64,000 nt of DNA from Haliclystus octoradiatus (lineage: Eukaryota > Cnidaria > Staurozoa > Stauromedusae > Haliclystidae): NCBI GenBank assembly GCA_916610825.1, contig OU744451.1, positions 20,981,482-21,045,481 of the forward strand, given 5' to 3'. Positions 11,326 to 22,642 of this stretch are shown piece by piece. Made by a program: the position numbers and the translations under genes. Position 1 is the stretch's first letter; each line of letters begins with the position of its first letter. The notes under the pieces are model-generated. The model did no database searches. It was not told the DNA's origin and saw only the letters and a program-made list of their open reading frames with translations.

Positions 11326-14300
11326 CTAAAATATCATTCGATGATTCTCAATTTAAATTTGAGGTAATTGTCACTACGGATTTGAAAATCTGAAAATCTA
11401 CTTAAAATTTACTGAATAGCCTATTACTGACACCATGAATATTGGAAATACTTAATCGCTACTGAAAATCCATTGAATACATAATGGAATGGGATTGGGT
11501 TCTGAAACCATACTGAAATTGATCAGACACTTCAAATCTAGAATCTTCTCATTCTACTGAAAGACTACTGATCATGAAAAGAGCATAATTCAGTAGCCTA
11601 TTCAGTAGGTTTTCAGATTTTTAAAATCCTTAGTGTGAATTTTGGTAACATTTTTAGCTTTCAAATTTTGAGATGCATTTCAGCAGTTTTTCATTAGAAT
11701 GACAAGATTCTAGATTTTAAGTTTCTGGTGAGTTTCAATGTGGTTTCAGTGCTCAATCCCATTTCAGAATGTTTTCAGTAGCGATTTAATATATCCAAGA
11801 TTCACAGTGTCTATATACCAATTATTGGTTTGATTCCCATTTTTCTTACTCGAAAAGGGCCTATGATAGTTTGGGATGTAGGTACGTGCCTTAAAAGAGA
11901 ATCGATGGCTCAAGCAGAGGATAGGGTGTGTGCAGGGGCAGATCCAGCTGAAAATCTGACTCATGCCCCCCGGAAAAATTTTGGTATTCAAAAGCTATTG
12001 AAGCGCTGTGACAACACTTTCGTAACTCCATCAGCAATATTTCAACGTAATTATAAAGCTTAGATGATCAAATCTTACGCCATCAAAGTAAATAAACACA
12101 ATAAATACACAGAAAAAAATTAAAGATGTATTTTATTGATTCTAAAAACACCTTAATGAAGTGCTTAATTAGATCTGCATGCACTCAGACAAGCTATACA
12201 GTATACATTATGAATAAAACGTTTCAAATGCGAAATAATTAACAACTACTCAAATTCAAATAAACTATTTGGGCATCAGTAGTAATAATTGTTAAAGAAA
12301 AAGATATATGAATCTTCTGGTGTTTAAAATTGTAATTATTACATCCAGTTGTAAAAGGTTTTGAATGCATGTACACAAATGAATTATAGAGGCAATCCAT
12401 CAACATCAACAGACATTCTACAACAAAGGAATGGAAAACAGATGTATTTTCCCAGTCACTAGACATCAGCAAGACAGCAAGCCTACCCTGGGTCTACCGA
12501 CAGGCGACAGCGGTGCAAATGGAAGTTTTTGCAGCCAATCATTATTTATTCAGTCTGGAATTCTGTCAATGTGTTATCGTAAGATCATCAGAAGTTGTAT
12601 ACTGAAACGAAATGGACAGAATGATACAATAATTTATTAGGCCTGTAGAAGTAGGCCTATTTATCAGGCCTTAAGTGCCTTTGTATGAGGGGTGATTAGC
12701 TCAGTTGGCAGAGCAACCGAACTTCAGATCGTATCATATCTGATCGACTGTGGTTCAAATCTCCCTGAGGTCAACTCAGCCTTGACTTTATCTGTAACAT
12801 CAAATGAGTACCATCTAAGGATGGCGGATCGAATGGTTAAAAAGGAATTGCATTGTGAGTAGCTGCGGCGCATCGTTGCGCATTGACAATCAAGGCCTAT
12901 CTGCCATGAAATCTGTTGAAATTGATCTGCAGTATCGCGGCTGAGATCAGTAAAGAGCGTTCAACATCATTGCTCTTAGCGAAAAGAGCCACTCCTCTAG
13001 AAATAGAGGAGTGGTACGGGCACCTTCCGTAGGGCAACACCGTCCACATTCCTACTAAGGGCCTTTGTTGGAAAAGAGAAGAGGATCCCCAACCAAAATA
13101 TGTAAATACAGATCTCAAACATACGGTACTTGGCTACAATAATATATTGAAACCAGTGAATTTAAAGTCAAAATAAAGGCTACTAACTTATCTACTAACC
13201 TCTTATGACAAAGCATGCAATAGCACTTTCAATTTTTGATAGGAAAATGAGTTCTTCTTGCAATTCTGCGAATTTCATTTACATTTCTCTCTTCCTTGTG
13301 CAGATTTATACATTGAAAGGTCTATAATAAGTCTTGAATCAGCTAGCTTTCATTGACTGCAATTTTCTTCTTTAAATTACATGTTAAATCGTCAATATAG
13401 AGCAGATTCTGTAATAGCGCAACAACATAATTTTAAGCTTTTCTAGACTCCAATCCGCCATGCTTGCTAAAGTGGAAGGCATAACAACTTGACTTGATAA
13501 GTTAACACGAAATTGAGAACAACACAGTAGGACTTCGAATTGTACTTGATTACTAATTACTGATTACTAAAAAAAGCAATGGAGGTGCTCACTGGTGCTC
13601 AAATTCCTGAGATTCCTAATTTAGAGAACATGATTGGTTGAAACGATGGGGCGAGAGCAAGAATGGAATGTTGATTGTTCTGACTGGTGCTCAAAGACGA
13701 CATACGATTGGCTTTTAGATTTCCAGGGGTGATCAGCCCTTGTTGTTGATTGGAAGATTGCTTTGAATCATTACTCCAATGAAATTGTTCACTAAAAGAG
13801 TTCGGGACTGCTATCAGAAGCAAAATATGGCAAACGCAAAAATAGCTGAAATCCTTTCGTTTCTATAGCAATATCAAATTACGTCATTGCAGCAACATCA
13901 CAGCTTTGAAAATCTGACTGGTGCTCAAGCACCCCTTTGGATCCGCGCCTGGGTGTGTGTATTCGTCTTCGACTAGCATCATGTCCGTCTTTCCAGAGAT
14001 AATCTGGTATGAGATTCACTCTGATTGTGCAATTACTAATTATCTCAATCTACGCTCTAAAACTTCATGAACTTTTGAATAGTTCATAAATTCGCAAATA
14101 TTGTGAACTATTTATGAACAGATGATTAAGTTCATGAAAATGTGTCAATTACATCATAAGAGGGTATTAAAAATAATGTAAGTCGGGTTTGTAAGAGACT
14201 TCTCTCTATTGTTGAATACGGTTTTCTTATATTAATATACAACATAATTAAAACATACACTACGGTACTTACGAGTTGTAAAAGTTTTAAATCTGGCATA

Positions 14301-17300
14301 CTGGAATAGCATGGACCACTAAAATATCCGTATATCCCATTTCGTAAAGTCGATTCAATTTTTAATTTTTTTCCACAATTCAATGCTAATTTCTGCAGCT
14401 TAATACTGTATGGATATGTCAAATCAGGGAATCGTGTACCAAACCTAAAATAATGAAAATGAAATAATAGAGAGTCTGAAAATAAACTTTTGATCATCTT
14501 GCTTGCTAGAGCAACCAACTACCAAGCATATTACACAGGCCATATTCTTCTGCGAATAGATTGGGTCTGTGAAGCACATTAAAGTACTTTCCCGTTTCTT
14601 GTTTTCGTCAAATTTTATTGTGGAACTCACCAGCGATGAATTTATAAATCATTGCACGGTCAGAGCCCTCTTATTTCATGCATTTCGTGTTTTCGTCATG
14701 CTTCTAGGGAATCGCAAAATCATGGGAAAACAAAAGAATCAAAGACCATGAAGCTCACATGCAGCATTTTCTCAAAACAATAAGAAGGCTTTGACCGTGA
14801 ATCATGAAATATAAATTGAATTTTTGACGGTTTGAGAATAAAATTTGATTGAAACTAGAATAGGGAATTGTTAACCTTATTTTTATGAACACTTGTATGT
14901 GATTTTCAAGTTGCCCGGAGAAACCTGCTGTTTTAGTTCTGCAGCGCTCGTTCTACTAGTCCCTAAGTCTGTTAGGAACACGTTAAGACGTTAAGCTTTA
15001 GATCACGTGATAACAATCTGGACAAATTTAAATACTTTTTTTTGTTTCCTCAACCTTTGTCGGTTGTGGCGCCATATGTTTAGCGCGTCTGACTAGTGCG
15101 CGGTTCTTGCCAGTTCAAGTCTTGGTACATAGGTGGTCATTATTTATTTTCATTACTTATGCTTCAAAGTGTTTTAGACCTGTGCAGTGCACTGTGCAGT
15201 GCAGACATGAGAATCTCATTAGAATTCCTCAGGATCTGTAAGAAAGACTCTCAAGACGTTTATGAAGTGGATCAAAACTTGTTTAGTCTATTTGCCTGTT
15301 GAGACATCATTTAGTGCCAATTATCGACCATTCAATTGCTTTTAATTGCATAAGTTGTAGGTAAAACAATGCAACATTGTTAAACTGACAAATCGTAAAC
15401 CAGCTTCAACATGCTAAGATAATGGGCTATGTAAACAAATATACAGTAGGGTTATCTATCTCATTTAAAATTAACACCTTGAGCAAAGAATGTTGCCTCT
15501 TCATTAGGTAGGGCAAATCTTGAAATAGTATCAAAATTCCTACTGGAATTTTAATTGATAACTTTCAAAAACGATGTAATATACAATTATCAACTTACCT
15601 TTCATCATTGCTTCCAATAAGAGGATTAATCCCTGCTTCCATTGCAAAACTACAATGATTCTTGATCACCATAATGTCGCCTGTTTTAAAATTGGCATTA
15701 AAACCGCCACATGCATTTGTAATAATCAACACCTTCACACCAAGTAATGCCATCACACGCACAGGTAATGTTACCTGTTTAGTAATAAGAAGAGGAAGAA
15801 ACTTAATGTAAAATCTTTGAATTTAATTAACTGACGACACATTTATATTATTTCAAATTAGACAGGAGGGGTAAGACCAAAAATATTGCATTTTGAATTT
15901 TACGCCTCTCTCTCCATGGCATTATTAATTAATGTAGTGGTTAGCGTATTGGACCCCAGCCCGCATGGCATTGGGTTAAATCCCTGGCAGAAGCACTATT
16001 GGTTGACGTCAGGTAGGGCAACCGGCTATTAAATTCACATATGCTCCAAAAATACTGACCAATTAACCAACCACTGGCCACCTTAAAGCTACTAGTTTAC
16101 CCCAAAAAATCTTCTTAGTTTATTGCAGATTTTGCAGGAATACAAAAACAAAAAACAAATGCTATGGACAACGCAGTCGCACAGTATAGGCCTAGCTTTT
16201 TTTTAAATATTTAATGGAATTGTCTCGTCTTCAATGGAAAACACCAATTCCTCAATCACTCTATTTGGTAAAAGGCATTAAATATAATTGGTCTGTCATT
16301 CATCTCCTGGATCGTAGGACATCAAATCACATTGTGAAAGTGTACAAACATACCTGATAGGCCTATAGTGTTCACCTCTGTATAGTGGTCATCTGTACTT
16401 AGTGACCAGTTTAATAATATGAAATGCATTATTCTATTGCATCAGCAACATCTTTCATATATTAACATGTCCTTCTATCCCATCATATTTTCATTTATTA
16501 AATTGTTTGAAACAATTAAAAGTAGTCAAATAAATAAACTCATATCACATATGCATTTTAGTAAATTACAGTATATGTAACTCAACTCTATGTGAATATC
16601 AGTTTTTATGTATAATAGTACTCATCTACACTGAATTGGGTAAAATATATCAATGAACTATTGCATCAGCCCAACATACAAAAAGCCACCTGTGACAGTG
16701 GTCAATTGATCTTACACGTAGCTGGACATTATATACAGGTTTCACTGTAAAATACAAAAAACGAATCTGCTAACTTTGGCACATTGTAGCCTATAGAATA
16801 CTTCTGATGTAATTAATGACTCAATGACTCAAAATTCTTGAAGAAGTCTAATTGTCTTGATGTTAAAAGCGAATATTGAGCAACATACTTTCAAAACTTG
16901 TCCAGCGACTTTCAGTAAGAAGTTCCCCTAGCCTTTGTGACACAAATATCAGTTTCATGAAGCAGAACATGGGGTAGAGGCTCTTGCCTATACTACAGCG
17001 CCATACAAAAGTTTGAACCCTGTGATCCTAGATTTTAGAAAGCTACAGAGCAGATTTAAATTTCTGATATATAGGACAAACACAAAAATTTTGGAAGAAA
17101 CATATGAAAATGTTCTAGCATTCCTGAATATTATTCCCAGAGTCTGACTAAAGGAATCCTGGTATCCTAGATTCCGGAAGGTTGGAGCGAATTCAGAAGA
17201 AATTGATGTTTTCAATGATTTATTGGTCAAATATCAGCAAAACATTCAAAAGAAAATGTTGAAATGCTTCTTGGATTCCAGAAAGCCGTGGACCCTGATT

Positions 17301-19151
17301 ATGCCATAGATATAAACTCTGTCTATTTTGATAATAAGTGTTAGATAATTACCTGCTGCATTGAATATCCTTCGTAAAAATGTATTCTACCGTTCATGCA
17401 TACAACTGGTTTGCTCTTGATAGTTCCAAATACTAATGTACCAGCATGACCTTTTACTGAAATAAGAATCAGCAAGCAAAATATGGTATCAGCAAGCGAA
17501 TGATGTTAATTGTAAACAGGTTACACATGCCGGTTTGGGGGTAATTGAGAGTTTATGCGTATGTAGCAAGTTGAAAATATGTTGAAAATATGCATACAAA
17601 TATTGATTTGGCGTGTTGACACAAAGTGACAAAAGAGTGGAGGGGTTGTTTGTAGTTAGCACTTTTTAAGGAGATCTCAGGAATGCCAGAGCAAAATGTG
17701 TTTGGAAAATTCAACTTCAAGTGCGCATTTGAGTCAAGAGTTAGTGCATCTAGTAACAAGCAATATTAATCACAACACTGTTTAATCTGAAATGTACCAC
17801 CTAGCTAGGCTGTGTCATAGGGTAATAGGATAATGTGCCTTTCTTTGGTCCTGTTATATGGTTTCCTATCGAAGGATTTCTCGATAGGAGGTAGCACTAT
17901 CTCAGTGGTAGTTTCCTTGAGTAGTGTGTTAGATTCTACTCCAACATCCCTCCCATTTCACAAATGAGAAAGCCTATGTTCATATGATTAAGGTGAAATG
18001 TGGCGGAACAGAACAGAACAACAAATCATAATACAAAGACGCTATCAATTCTAGAATGTATTGAGGCTTGTAAGCAGGCTAGCTATCAGAGGTGTAGCCC
18101 TACAGGAGCCGGAGTCAAACTCCGACTCTGGCAAGACTATCCACATTTCAACAGGAGACGGAATGGAGTGAATTTTTTCGGATTCAGAGTCAGAAATTAT
18201 GGCTCCATACACCTACTGCTTCTGCTAGTTATGTAGGCATACCATCTAAGTTCAAACTCAATAATTTTTTATCAAACAATATTCTTTCCAATCTCCCTGG
18301 GGCATTCCCCTGAACCCATAGGTGGACGTGACGATGTCTCAATCAAAAAATTCGTCCGGACCTTCCACTTGGTAATATATTTTGCTGGATCCGCCCCTGG
18401 AACATCCCGAACATGCACATCTAGGTACTACGTAATCCGCCATTTAAACAAGTTAACAGAGTCATACGTATCCATGACACTGTCCAATGCAGTTGTCTAA
18501 TGCTAATGACTGACATACCTGTCGAGGGTGCAAATCCTTCGATTTCACTGTATGGAATCTCGAAACGGTTTTCAATAATACTGATCAGCCCTCCTAACCC
18601 ACTGCCTCCTATCAATCCAATAATAGGGCTTTGACCTGATTTAGATCGTAGTGATTCTGCAATCGCTTCAATTTTCTCATAGCTATGTCTGGGAATTAAA
18701 AGAAAAATATCGTTTGCACAAAGTTAACATATACAGTCACATTATAGTGGCTAATATAATGGAGAGAATGAACACATATCGAGAGTTATTAAATTGAAAC
18801 GAACCAAAATCGTTGCATCACATAATATATGCAAACATTTAACATGTCCAGAAAGGTCATCAAACTATTTGGAACTTCAGATAATTTGGCCCATAAATAC
18901 AGAAGAGAATACAGAATGAGATGATGATGAATGGATAGATAGGCTAAGGCCTATTTATGGAGTTTGATACTGTTAATTCTGCCATTTGCTCTATATTCTA
19001 CATTCTTCTGCAATTGAGCATGCCAGTAGGAAAACATTTTGTTCAAAAACTTTTTAACATTGTTCTACAATTGTAGTATAATATAATGTGAGAATAGATT
19101 ATAAAAATGAATATTTTGCAATGAAAATTCTTACCCCTCAAAAGATGCCAT
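11080..19151 (-). CDS. PNP: Purine nucleoside phosphorylase (six exons, complete)
   Basis: Exons in transcript order are 19151-19135, 18688-18519, 17456-17353, 15774-15599, 14444-14273 and 11325-11080 (stop TAA). Every junction is GT-AG and keeps frame. The 294 residues align end to end with the trimeric PNP family (human 289), which converts (deoxy)inosine or guanosine plus phosphate to base plus ribose-1-phosphate in the cytosol. Visible signatures are the phosphate loop GGSGLGG (33-39), GHAGTLVFG, GRIHFYEGY with the His86 equivalent at 88, NACGG (117-121), NDERFG, GGMSTVPEAIVARH, the Asn243 equivalent at 245, and NHEEVL with the conserved His at 267. The purine-contacting Phe200-Glu201 pair of human PNP is Tyr202-Ser203 here. 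About eight extra residues precede NHEEVL. Substrate preference may therefore differ, but family membership is secure. Confidence 0.93.
11430..11808. repeat. Two R2 copies in head-to-head orientation (PNP intron 5)
   Basis: 11440-11630 (+) and 11640-11808 (-) are diverged copies of the same repeat. Shared words include AATCGCTACTGAAAA, GGAATGGGATTG, CTGAAACCATACTGAAA and TCTCATTCTACTGAAA. Together they form an imperfect inverted repeat. Confidence 0.7.
12688..13047 (+). mobile_element. tRNA-derived SINE family A, copy 1 (PNP intron 5)
   Basis: The 5' end carries an intact pol III box A (TTAGCTCAGTTGG) and box B (GGTTCAAATCT) in tRNA spacing. It is followed by a ~280-bp body, present in reverse orientation at 48497-48854 and 61335-61676. 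The body includes AGCTGCGGCGCATCGTTGCG and a short hairpin CCACTCCTCTAGAAATAGAGGAGTGG. The 3' tail in the other copies is ATTACTTA-like. It is not a functional tRNA gene because the acceptor stem does not close. Confidence 0.88.
14060..14135. repeat. GTTCATGAA-type palindrome cluster (PNP intron 5)
   Basis: AACTTCATGAACTTTTGAATAGTTCATAAATTC and following words resemble the satellite monomer. A short degenerate copy. Confidence 0.45.
14273..14444 (-). CDS. PNP: PNP exon 5 (purine-site loop, altered)
   Basis: Encodes residues 157-213, FGTRFPDL through LLQL, with a GTAAGT donor. The loop GPCYSSMPD replaces the family GPSFETVAE, so the usual Glu is a Ser. The reading frame is uninterrupted across the site. 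Confidence 0.93.
14585..14960 (+). mobile_element. Inverted-repeat element M2, copy 2, 5'-truncated (PNP intron 4)
   Basis: It matches 10440-10813 almost throughout, from TACTTTCCCGTTTCT to GGAGAAACCTGCTGTTTTAG, and lacks the left terminus. The right end continues AGTTCTGCAGCGCTCGTTCTA, as at the nested copy. Confidence 0.75.
15005..15190 (+). mobile_element. SINE-like family C, copy 1 (PNP intron 4)
   Basis: It shares CACGTGATAAC, GTTG(T/G)GGCG, a GTCTGACTA block, a box-B-like AGTTCAAGTC and ATTTATTTTCATTA with 51620-51790. The order and tRNA-like promoter words suggest a tRNA-derived SINE, although box A is degraded. Confidence 0.55.
15599..15774 (-). CDS. PNP: PNP exon 4
   Basis: Encodes residues 98-155, VTLPVRVMALLGVK through NPLIGSNDE. 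It includes NACGG, where the family usually has NAAGG. The donor is GTAAGT. Confidence 0.93.
15925..16130 (+). mobile_element. tRNA-derived SINE family B, copy 1 (diverged)
   Basis: ATGTAGTGGTTAGCG ... GGGTTAAATCCCTGGC, then AGCACTATTGGTTGACGTCAG and AATTAACCAACCAC, matches the family B order seen at 20868-21090. The 3' part is eroded. Confidence 0.7.
16345..16747. mobile_element. Enlarged or disrupted M1 element (PNP intron 3)
   Basis: The left part (GTGTTCACCTCTGTATAGTGGTCATCTGT) and the right part (GTGGTCAATTGATC ... GACATTATATACAGGTTTCACTG followed by TA) are M1 sequence. They are separated by about 250 bp of unrelated AT-rich DNA. Confidence 0.6.
16995..17300 (-). repeat. Dispersed repeat R1, copy 2 (PNP intron 3)
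   Basis: Contains CATACAAAAGTTTGAACCCTG, CTAGATTCCGGAAGGTTGGAG, AATTCAGAAG, TTTATTGGTCAAA and GGATTCCAGAAAGCCGTGGA in the family order. It ends GGACCCTG. Confidence 0.6.
17353..17456 (-). CDS. PNP: PNP exon 3
   Basis: Encodes residues 64-97: KGHAGTLVFG and NGRIHFYEGY, including the sugar/phosphate-site Arg and His. The acceptor is TTTCAG. Confidence 0.93.
18519..18688 (-). CDS. PNP: PNP exon 2 (phosphate-binding loop)
   Basis: Encodes residues 7-62 between a TTCCCAG acceptor and a GTATGT donor. It holds GGSGLGG and ends at the conserved FAPST just before Val63 and KGHAG. Confidence 0.93.
19135..19151 (-). CDS. PNP: PNP exon 1
   Basis: This 17-nt coding exon encodes MASFE plus two bases of Gly6. 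The donor is GTAAGA. ATG choice rests on the short N-terminus matching human PNP, where YEDYKNTAEWL parallels YEKIEAIAESL in exon 2. Confidence 0.75.
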
Positions 19152-19432
19152 CTTGGAAGATACGAAAAGAGGAAAAGAAGACAATCAAGTGTTGCCTCGA
19201 ATCAAAAGGTGATAACGAATTTACGCGCGAAAATTAACCTCACATGTGTATTCCAAAATAACAATAGTTTTACAACAATTATTATGATCATCAAATATTC
19301 TTTTGATATATTTTTGAAATGATCATCAAGGAATTAATGCAATTAAAAAGTAAGTTATACCATATAGAAAATTGAAATTGTATGTAGCACAGATGAAATA
19401 TAAATGTAACTGAATTGCTATTTATAGCTTTA

Positions 19433-19549
19433 TCTTCTGCTCCGTTCCTATGGAACAAACTGCCACTTTTAATTAGGAAACTATCAACATTACAACATTT
19501 TAAATCTTCTTTGAAGACATACTTCTTTAAAGAGGCTTATAATTTGTAA
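19433..19549 (+). pseudogene. 3'-terminal ORF2 fragment of a CR1/L2-type LINE
   Basis: An open stretch translates to SSAPFLWNKLPLLIRKL, then STLQHFKSSLKTYFFKEAYNL and TAA. The pattern APxLWNxLPxxIRxxxSLxxFKxxLKTxLF marks the extreme C-terminus of reverse transcriptase ORFs in CR1, L2 and related non-LTR elements. Nothing upstream is coding, so this is a 5'-truncated remnant. It lies upstream of PNP on the other strand. Confidence 0.75.
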
Positions 19550-20867
19550 ATCTCATGATTACCTTACTGTACAGTCCCTAGAATATTTATTTTATATAGT
19601 TAAGGACTTTAATTAATTATTACTATTACTATTACTTTATGCTTGACAGAGAAAGACAGAAATTTGTGAAATAATGATTGTGAGAAATGGTCTAGCTTCT
19701 CGTCATATCTTGATTGCAGCAATTCAGATACCTAAGTCAATAAGCGGATGGTTTTATTAGGTACCCGTATTGCTATTTTGCCATTACAGCTATTCCCTTA
19801 TGTAGATTAGGCTACGGTTTATCACCTTATGTAGATTAGGCTACTGTTCCGGCTGCCGGAAAGTTGTTCTCAAAAGATAATGTTCCGTGCGTCTTTTGCG
19901 CATGCGTTATCTGTTTTATTGTATTGTTTGAATTTATCGTTTATCAATCCTGTGAAAGTAGCTTTTCTCGAAATCAAACAGGGTGTGCACCAGGATTTAC
20001 CGTTCAAGGGGGCTAACTGTAGTGATGTTTTCTGGATAAAAATAGTGGTGAAACGGCTCGGAATTGTTATAGGAGCCAGAACCATTTAGAGGGTCCGGGG
20101 GCATGTCCCCTTGGAAAATTTTTCAAAATCATAATATTTTGAGAGCTCTGTTGTGCATTTCATGAGACCAATTCAGTATATTCTATTCTATTGGGTCATT
20201 TAGTTGTTTCCTTGTTAAAAAATGAAGTTAACTAGATAGTTGAATTTATAAAAGTGTAGTATGATCTTATTAAATGACACGGACATAAAGCTTGGATGGC
20301 GAATGGCATTCCAAATTCAATTTCACTTGAAAAAATAAAATTAAACAGTTTCTACAGAGAATAATAAATAAATTTTAATCTCAATTTTGCCATTAGGAAT
20401 GGTGCCAGATAGTCAGAAAAACACTTGCTGATCAACATATATCACTACAAGAACATATAAAACTTCACTTCAAATGAAAAAAGTGAGGGAACGCCGTTCC
20501 CCGGGAGAAAATAATGGGTGAGCGTTCGCCGCATTCCCCCATCAAAACATCACTGTCTCACTCCCTACTGAGGGGCTACTTATAGAGAAAATTTGTACAA
20601 ATGACTGGAAAAGTTTTGAAAATTTCACGGAAAATGAAAATGTTCTTCCCGCAAGGGGAATGTGATGGAGCTCCCTGCCCCCTCTTTGGAATTGGCATAT
20701 CAGGTATTTTCTGGATAAATATGAGGCACTACTTAAAGGAATAAAACTGACGCTCGGTCTTGGAGTATGAACTGATCCATTGAACAACTTGTGCCCTGAA
20801 AAGTTGCATTCAGTTTTCAACTTTGAGCCTGCAAGGTGTGATCAATTTCAAGCCTTTAATCTGCCTT
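19550..20867. other. Spacer upstream of PNP
   Basis: No gene is supported. The short frames on both strands at 19870-20089 and 20542-20820 match nothing I recognise. TATGTAGATTAGGCTAC occurs twice around 19800-19845. Confidence 0.4.
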
Positions 20868-21090
20868 AATAATGCAGCCTTGGTGTAGTGGCTAGGGCAT
20901 TGGACCATGGCCCACAGGGTCTCCGGGGTCAATCCCTGTCCGGAGCACTATTGGTTGGCGTCAGGAAGGGCATCCAGCTATTAAACGCACACACGCTTCA
21001 AAATATCAACAAATTAACCAACCACCCCGGTGAAAAAAAGCTTACCCGGTTTGTGGAAAAATGATAAATTCCACAAAAAAAAAGAAAAAA
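20868..21090 (+). mobile_element. tRNA-derived SINE family B, copy 2
   Basis: Box A TGGTGTAGTGGCTAGGGC and box B GGGTCAATCCCTG are followed by AGCACTATTGGTTGGCGTCA, GGGCATCC(A/G)GCTATTAAACG, AACAAATTAACCAACCACCC and an A-rich tail after TTACCCGGTTTGTGG. Full-length relatives lie at 61858-62075 (+) and 45618-45838 (-). The CACCCCGGTGAAAAAAAGCT segment is nearly invariant. Confidence 0.88.
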
Positions 21091-21756
21091 AAATCTCATG
21101 CACAATTATTATGTGATCAAAGTTTATGTAAATCCTCTTTGCCAGTTATAGTAGGCAATTCTAAGGAGGGGAAAAATGTATTTCTGTGACCTGTGATCAT
21201 CTGTTTCTGGATGTCCTGATTCGTGAAATCTCTGTAATTTTGCAAATTTTCCATCGTGATTCCTGAAAGTGTTTTTTTTTGTCCAAGATCAATGCCAAAC
21301 ACTGTCATAAGCCATCATCTTTATCCCCTCATTAATAGATCTGTTGTTAGAAAAATCAAAACAAAACCAGAATACTAATATTTTATTAATTATTTAATTA
21401 TCAATATTATTAATACACAAATCTTCAAAGTTTATTAATATGCTTTATACATGATTTAATAACTACTCTTCAAACAAACACATTAGTAAATGCATTTGTT
21501 TATAACTAAAACTGAACGGCATACTATTATATGCGACTCATATCATTTATAATAAATAAAAACTATTTTGCAAAATATTTAATTGCAACGTCTTACAATG
21601 CATAGCGTATTTAGATGCTTCAAATTCTGGGAATAAGTGATTAACTACACTAGTAATGTCGAGTAAATAATGTCCTTGTTATTCATATGTCTAGAAAGAG
21701 AAAAAACATTGAATTAAAATGTATTCTTTATTTATGGCAGATAGGAAACCTGTCCT

Positions 21757-22122
21757 GATATACGATAAAGCATTATTGTGCTGAATCAGCCCTGTATAAA
21801 AGGCCACCTGTCTATAATGGTCACTGCAGTAATATATGATAAAGCATTTTTGTTTTGAATCAGCCCTGTATAAAAGGCCACATATCTACAGCGGTCACTA
21901 CAGTAATATACGACAAAGCATTATTGTGTTGAATCAGCCCTGTATAAAAGGCCACCTATCTACAGCGGTCATTTTAGTAATATACGATAAAGCATTATTG
22001 TGCTGAATCAGCCCTGTATAAAAGGCCACCTATCTACAGTGGTCATTTTAGTAATATACGATAAAGCATTATTGTGTTGAATCAGCCCTGTATAAAAGGT
22101 CACCTGTCTATACTGGTCAATT
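21757..22122 (+). repeat. ~74-bp minisatellite, five units, derived from M1 interior
   Basis: Units begin at CGA(T/C)AAAGCATT near 21763, 21838, 21911, 21985 and 22060. Each contains GAATCAGCCCTGTATAAAAG, GCCACCT and CTA(C/T)AGCGGTCA. The wording matches the interior of the TA-flanked M1 elements, so an M1 internal segment appears to have expanded in tandem. Confidence 0.88.
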
Positions 22123-22346
22123 TGTATAGGTTTTGTAGATGGCTTTTATATATGGTGATAATATTTGCCTGCTTTGGATATATTATCCTCTGATTATGTG
22201 CTATTTAAGAATATATTTTGATATTTTAGATGTTTTTATACTCAGAGGCAGCACCCTATGAAATGTTGGAGAAATTGTTAATACAGCCCTCGTTGCAATT
22301 TTCCAAAAACGTAAACACAGCTCTCAGCCTTTCTTTGGTTTGGCTG

Positions 22347-22642
22347 TTACTTACAATCCGTGATATAAACTCTTTCTTTTTTATTTCTTGTTTTGATAGG
22401 GGAATAATACCATCCATAATTGAGTAGAAGACCCTCATCTGTTTCCTTGTTACCAGTAGCGATCCAAAATGTTTGCTCTTCAGTGACGTTTTCCCAACTT
22501 TCATTTGGAGGTATTTCATGTTGTAATTCCCTCGCCGATTCAAGATTCACAACCTCAATATATGCTGGTCTTGATGTTCGATTGATGAATTTTACGGTGA
22601 CATGTTTGCCAGAGCCTTTAGATTGTAGATCTGTTAGTTTTT
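22347..22642 (-). CDS. VHL-like: VHL-like exon 4 (beta domain 2, C-terminus)
   Basis: Encodes Glu176 (split codon) and residues 177-273, ending DCK and TAA. A consensus GTAAGT donor overlaps the last codons. If used with the pyrimidine-rich acceptor at about 21692 it would read DYI and TGA, again terminating with no alpha domain. Confidence 0.85.

Noticed and set aside
12688..12760. Possible functional tRNA gene
   Set aside because: Boxes A and B are good, but the acceptor stem does not pair and the same sequence begins two other long repeats, so it is a SINE head.
18000..18236. 78-codon open frame (+)
   Set aside because: Inside PNP intron 2 on the opposite strand, no homology, low-complexity start.
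22256..22543. Alternative 95-codon frame over VHL-like exon 4, with QTKERLRAVF resembling a VHL BC-box
   Set aside because: It is out of frame with the strongly supported beta domain 2, and no splice or sequencing error could be shown to join them.
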